Shown here: positions 6,331 to 7,599 of the stretch, piece after piece
Numbering within the stretch: the stretch's first letter is position 1
How the letters are laid out: each line of letters opens with the position of its first letter
NCBI GenBank assembly: GCA_903842475.1
Contig: CAIMMA010000346.1
Span: forward strand, 1 to 7,599
Reading direction: 5' to 3'
From: an uncultured bacterium
GTDB taxonomy: Bacteria > Desulfobacterota > Desulfobulbia > Desulfobulbales > Desulfobulbaceae
DNA: 7,599 nt
Notes under the pieces: model-generated
Told to the model about the DNA's origin: nothing
Database searches by the model: none
Seen by the model: only the letters and a program-made list of their open reading frames with translations
Translations under genes and position numbers: made by a program

Positions 6331-7599
6331 CTCTTTTCCTCGGACCGATGCATTGGAAATCTCAAAAGAAAGGTAGTGCCCTGCCCCTCTTCGCTGCGGA
6401 CGTCCACGAGAGCGTTGTGCTGCTCCAGAATCTTGTGCACGATGGGCAGCCCCAACCCGGTGCCATCGGCTTTGGTCGTAAAGAAGGGATTGAAAATTTG
6501 CGGGAGATCCTCCCGCGAAATGCCCTGACCATGGTCGGTAAAAAGCAGGAGCAATCGATCGCGATCAGTGCCTGCGTCCTTCTCGATCCGGCCCGTAACA
6601 CTGATACAGCCGCCCTCGGCCATGGCCTCCATGCCGTTGAGCAATAAATTGACGAACACCTGTTGAATCTGATGGGCGTCGAGGACAACCTCCGGCAGAG
6701 AATCGTCCATGTCGAGAACGACCACCACCTTGTTTTTCTTAAGCTGCGAGTCCAGCAGGGCGATGGAATCCTTTAAAACGCGAACGATGGAATCGTTTTT
6801 CAGGCACGGCCTCGAGGGTTTGGCAAAATCGAGCATCCCTTTCACCAGGATGCGGATGCGGTCAATGCCTTCCTGGGTGTCGTCGATCAAATTCCGGGCC
6901 GCCTCGGTCATGACCAATTTTTTGGCCAGCAGCTGGACATTGAAATTGATGCTGGTGAGCGGATTCCTGATTTCATGGGCAATACCGGCGGACAACTGCC
7001 CCAGCGAACTCAACCGGTCCATCCTCCTGATCAGGGCTTCGGTTTTTTTCTCCTCGGTCAGATCCCGGATAATGACCATTGCGCCGATCAGGTTGCGCTG
7101 GTGATTTTTGAGCAGGGAGGAGGTGATCCCCAGGGTGATCGTGCTGCCGTCCCTGGCGGGCTTCTTGATCTCCTGATAGTCCGCCACGGTATGCTGATCA
7201 AGGGCCAGATCGATGATCCGGTTGATATCGGCCTCGAAGATTTCCGCGGCCTTTCGGCCCAGCACCTGGCTGCGCTGCAAATGGAAAATTTCTTCGGTGC
7301 GCCGGTTGATCGAGGAAATCTCCTTTTTCAAATTAATGGAAACCACGCTGTTGGGTGAACTTTCGAGGATATCTTCCCTGAAATTCCGTTCGGTCATCAC
7401 CTGGCCATACAACCGCACATTCTTGATCAGGCTGGCGGTATGGCCGGCAAAGATCAGCAGCAGCTTGAGATCGTCTTCGCAAAAAGCGGCCCGGCTGCGG
7501 CTGTCGATATTCAACACCCCCAATACCCGCTTTTCACTGATCAGCGGCACTGCGAGCTGGGAGACGACCCCTGCGACGATTTCCAGGTATCTCGACTCC
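6309..7599 (-). CDS. Sensor histidine kinase (GAF-PAS-HisKA-HATPase), N-terminus outside the window
   Basis: The frame is open to the right edge, giving 429 visible residues plus stop. A GTG at 7550 is not the start, because the GAF domain continues upstream of it (VSQLAVPLISEKRVLGVLNI spans it). Domains by base position: GAF end about 7598-7400; PAS about 7370-7060, beginning ILESSPNSVVSI; dimerisation/phospho-acceptor region about 7050-6820 with the His at 6975-6977 in AGIAHEIRNPLTS; ATPase about 6790-6350 with N box NLLLNGMEAM, G1 DHGQGI, F box NPFFTTK and G2 GTGLGLP. No membrane segment appears in the visible part, so the signal is probably read in the cytoplasm. This is an AtoS/NtrB-like kinase, and its 22-bp overlap with the regulator gene makes them a cognate pair. 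The ligand of the GAF/PAS domains cannot be told from sequence. Confidence 0.95.
   Translation of the reverse strand, partial: ESRYLEIVAGVVSQLAVPLISEKRVLGVLNIDSRSRAAFCEDDLKLLLIFAGHTASLIKNVRLYGQVMTERNFREDILESSPNSVVSINLKKEISSINRRTEEIFHLQRSQVLGRKAAEIFEADINRIIDLALDQHTVADYQEIKKPARDGSTITLGITSSLLKNHQRNLIGAMVIIRDLTEEKKTEALIRRMDRLSSLGQLSAGIAHEIRNPLTSINFNVQLLAKKLVMTEAARNLIDDTQEGIDRIRILVKGMLDFAKPSRPCLKNDSIVRVLKDSIALLDSQLKKNKVVVVLDMDDSLPEVVLDAHQIQQVFVNLLLNGMEAMAEGGCISVTGRIEKDAGTDRDRLLLLFTDHGQGISREDLPQIFNPFFTTKADGTGLGLPIVHKILEQHNALVDVRSEEGQGTTFLLRFPMHRSEEKRCIDTRF

Noticed and set aside
7548..7550. GTG at 7550 as the histidine kinase start
   Set aside because: The frame continues upstream to the edge with GAF-like sequence and there is no ribosome site, so this codon is an internal Val.

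Overview
The window carries six protein genes, all on the minus strand. In transcription order (high to low coordinate) they are a sensor histidine kinase (cut by the right edge), an NtrC/AtoC-type sigma-54 response regulator, a crotonase (enoyl-CoA hydratase/isomerase family), an acetyl-CoA acetyltransferase (thiolase), an unrecognised polytopic membrane protein, and an acyl-CoA dehydrogenase (cut by the left edge). I see no tRNA, rRNA, CRISPR array, insertion sequence or phage gene. The content (beta-oxidation enzymes beside a GAF-PAS kinase and a sigma-54 activator, moderately GC-rich DNA, clear Shine-Dalgarno sites) fits a Gram-negative fatty- or aromatic-acid-oxidising bacterium. A deltaproteobacterial (Desulfobacterota-like) host is my best guess from general resemblance, not a demonstrated placement.

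Layout: 6309-7599 kinase and 4957-6330 regulator overlap by 22 bp and form a two-component pair. The 416-bp gap 4541-4956 holds two matching palindromes and a sigma-54-like promoter at enhancer-like distances, all pointing toward the crotonase gene. The crotonase (3758-4540) is followed by a weak terminator-like hairpin and then thiolase (2411-3586). A 271-bp gap with a perfect 11-bp stem separates thiolase from the membrane protein (889-2139), and a 157-bp gap separates that from the acyl-CoA dehydrogenase (start at 731).

Working model: the kinase senses an intracellular signal with its GAF and PAS domains and phosphorylates the regulator. The regulator binds the two palindromes and drives sigma-54 transcription of the acyl-CoA degradation genes. 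This would parallel AtoS-AtoC control of acetoacetate/short-chain fatty acid degradation in E. coli. The dehydrogenase would make the enoyl-CoA, the crotonase would hydrate or isomerise it, and the thiolase would release acetyl-CoA. No 3-hydroxyacyl-CoA dehydrogenase, CoA ligase/transferase or ETF gene is in view.

The points most worth attention are the enhancer/promoter architecture at 4681-4876, the crotonase lacking one of the two hydratase glutamates, and the Trp/His-rich membrane protein with a fourfold QPxxG repeat.
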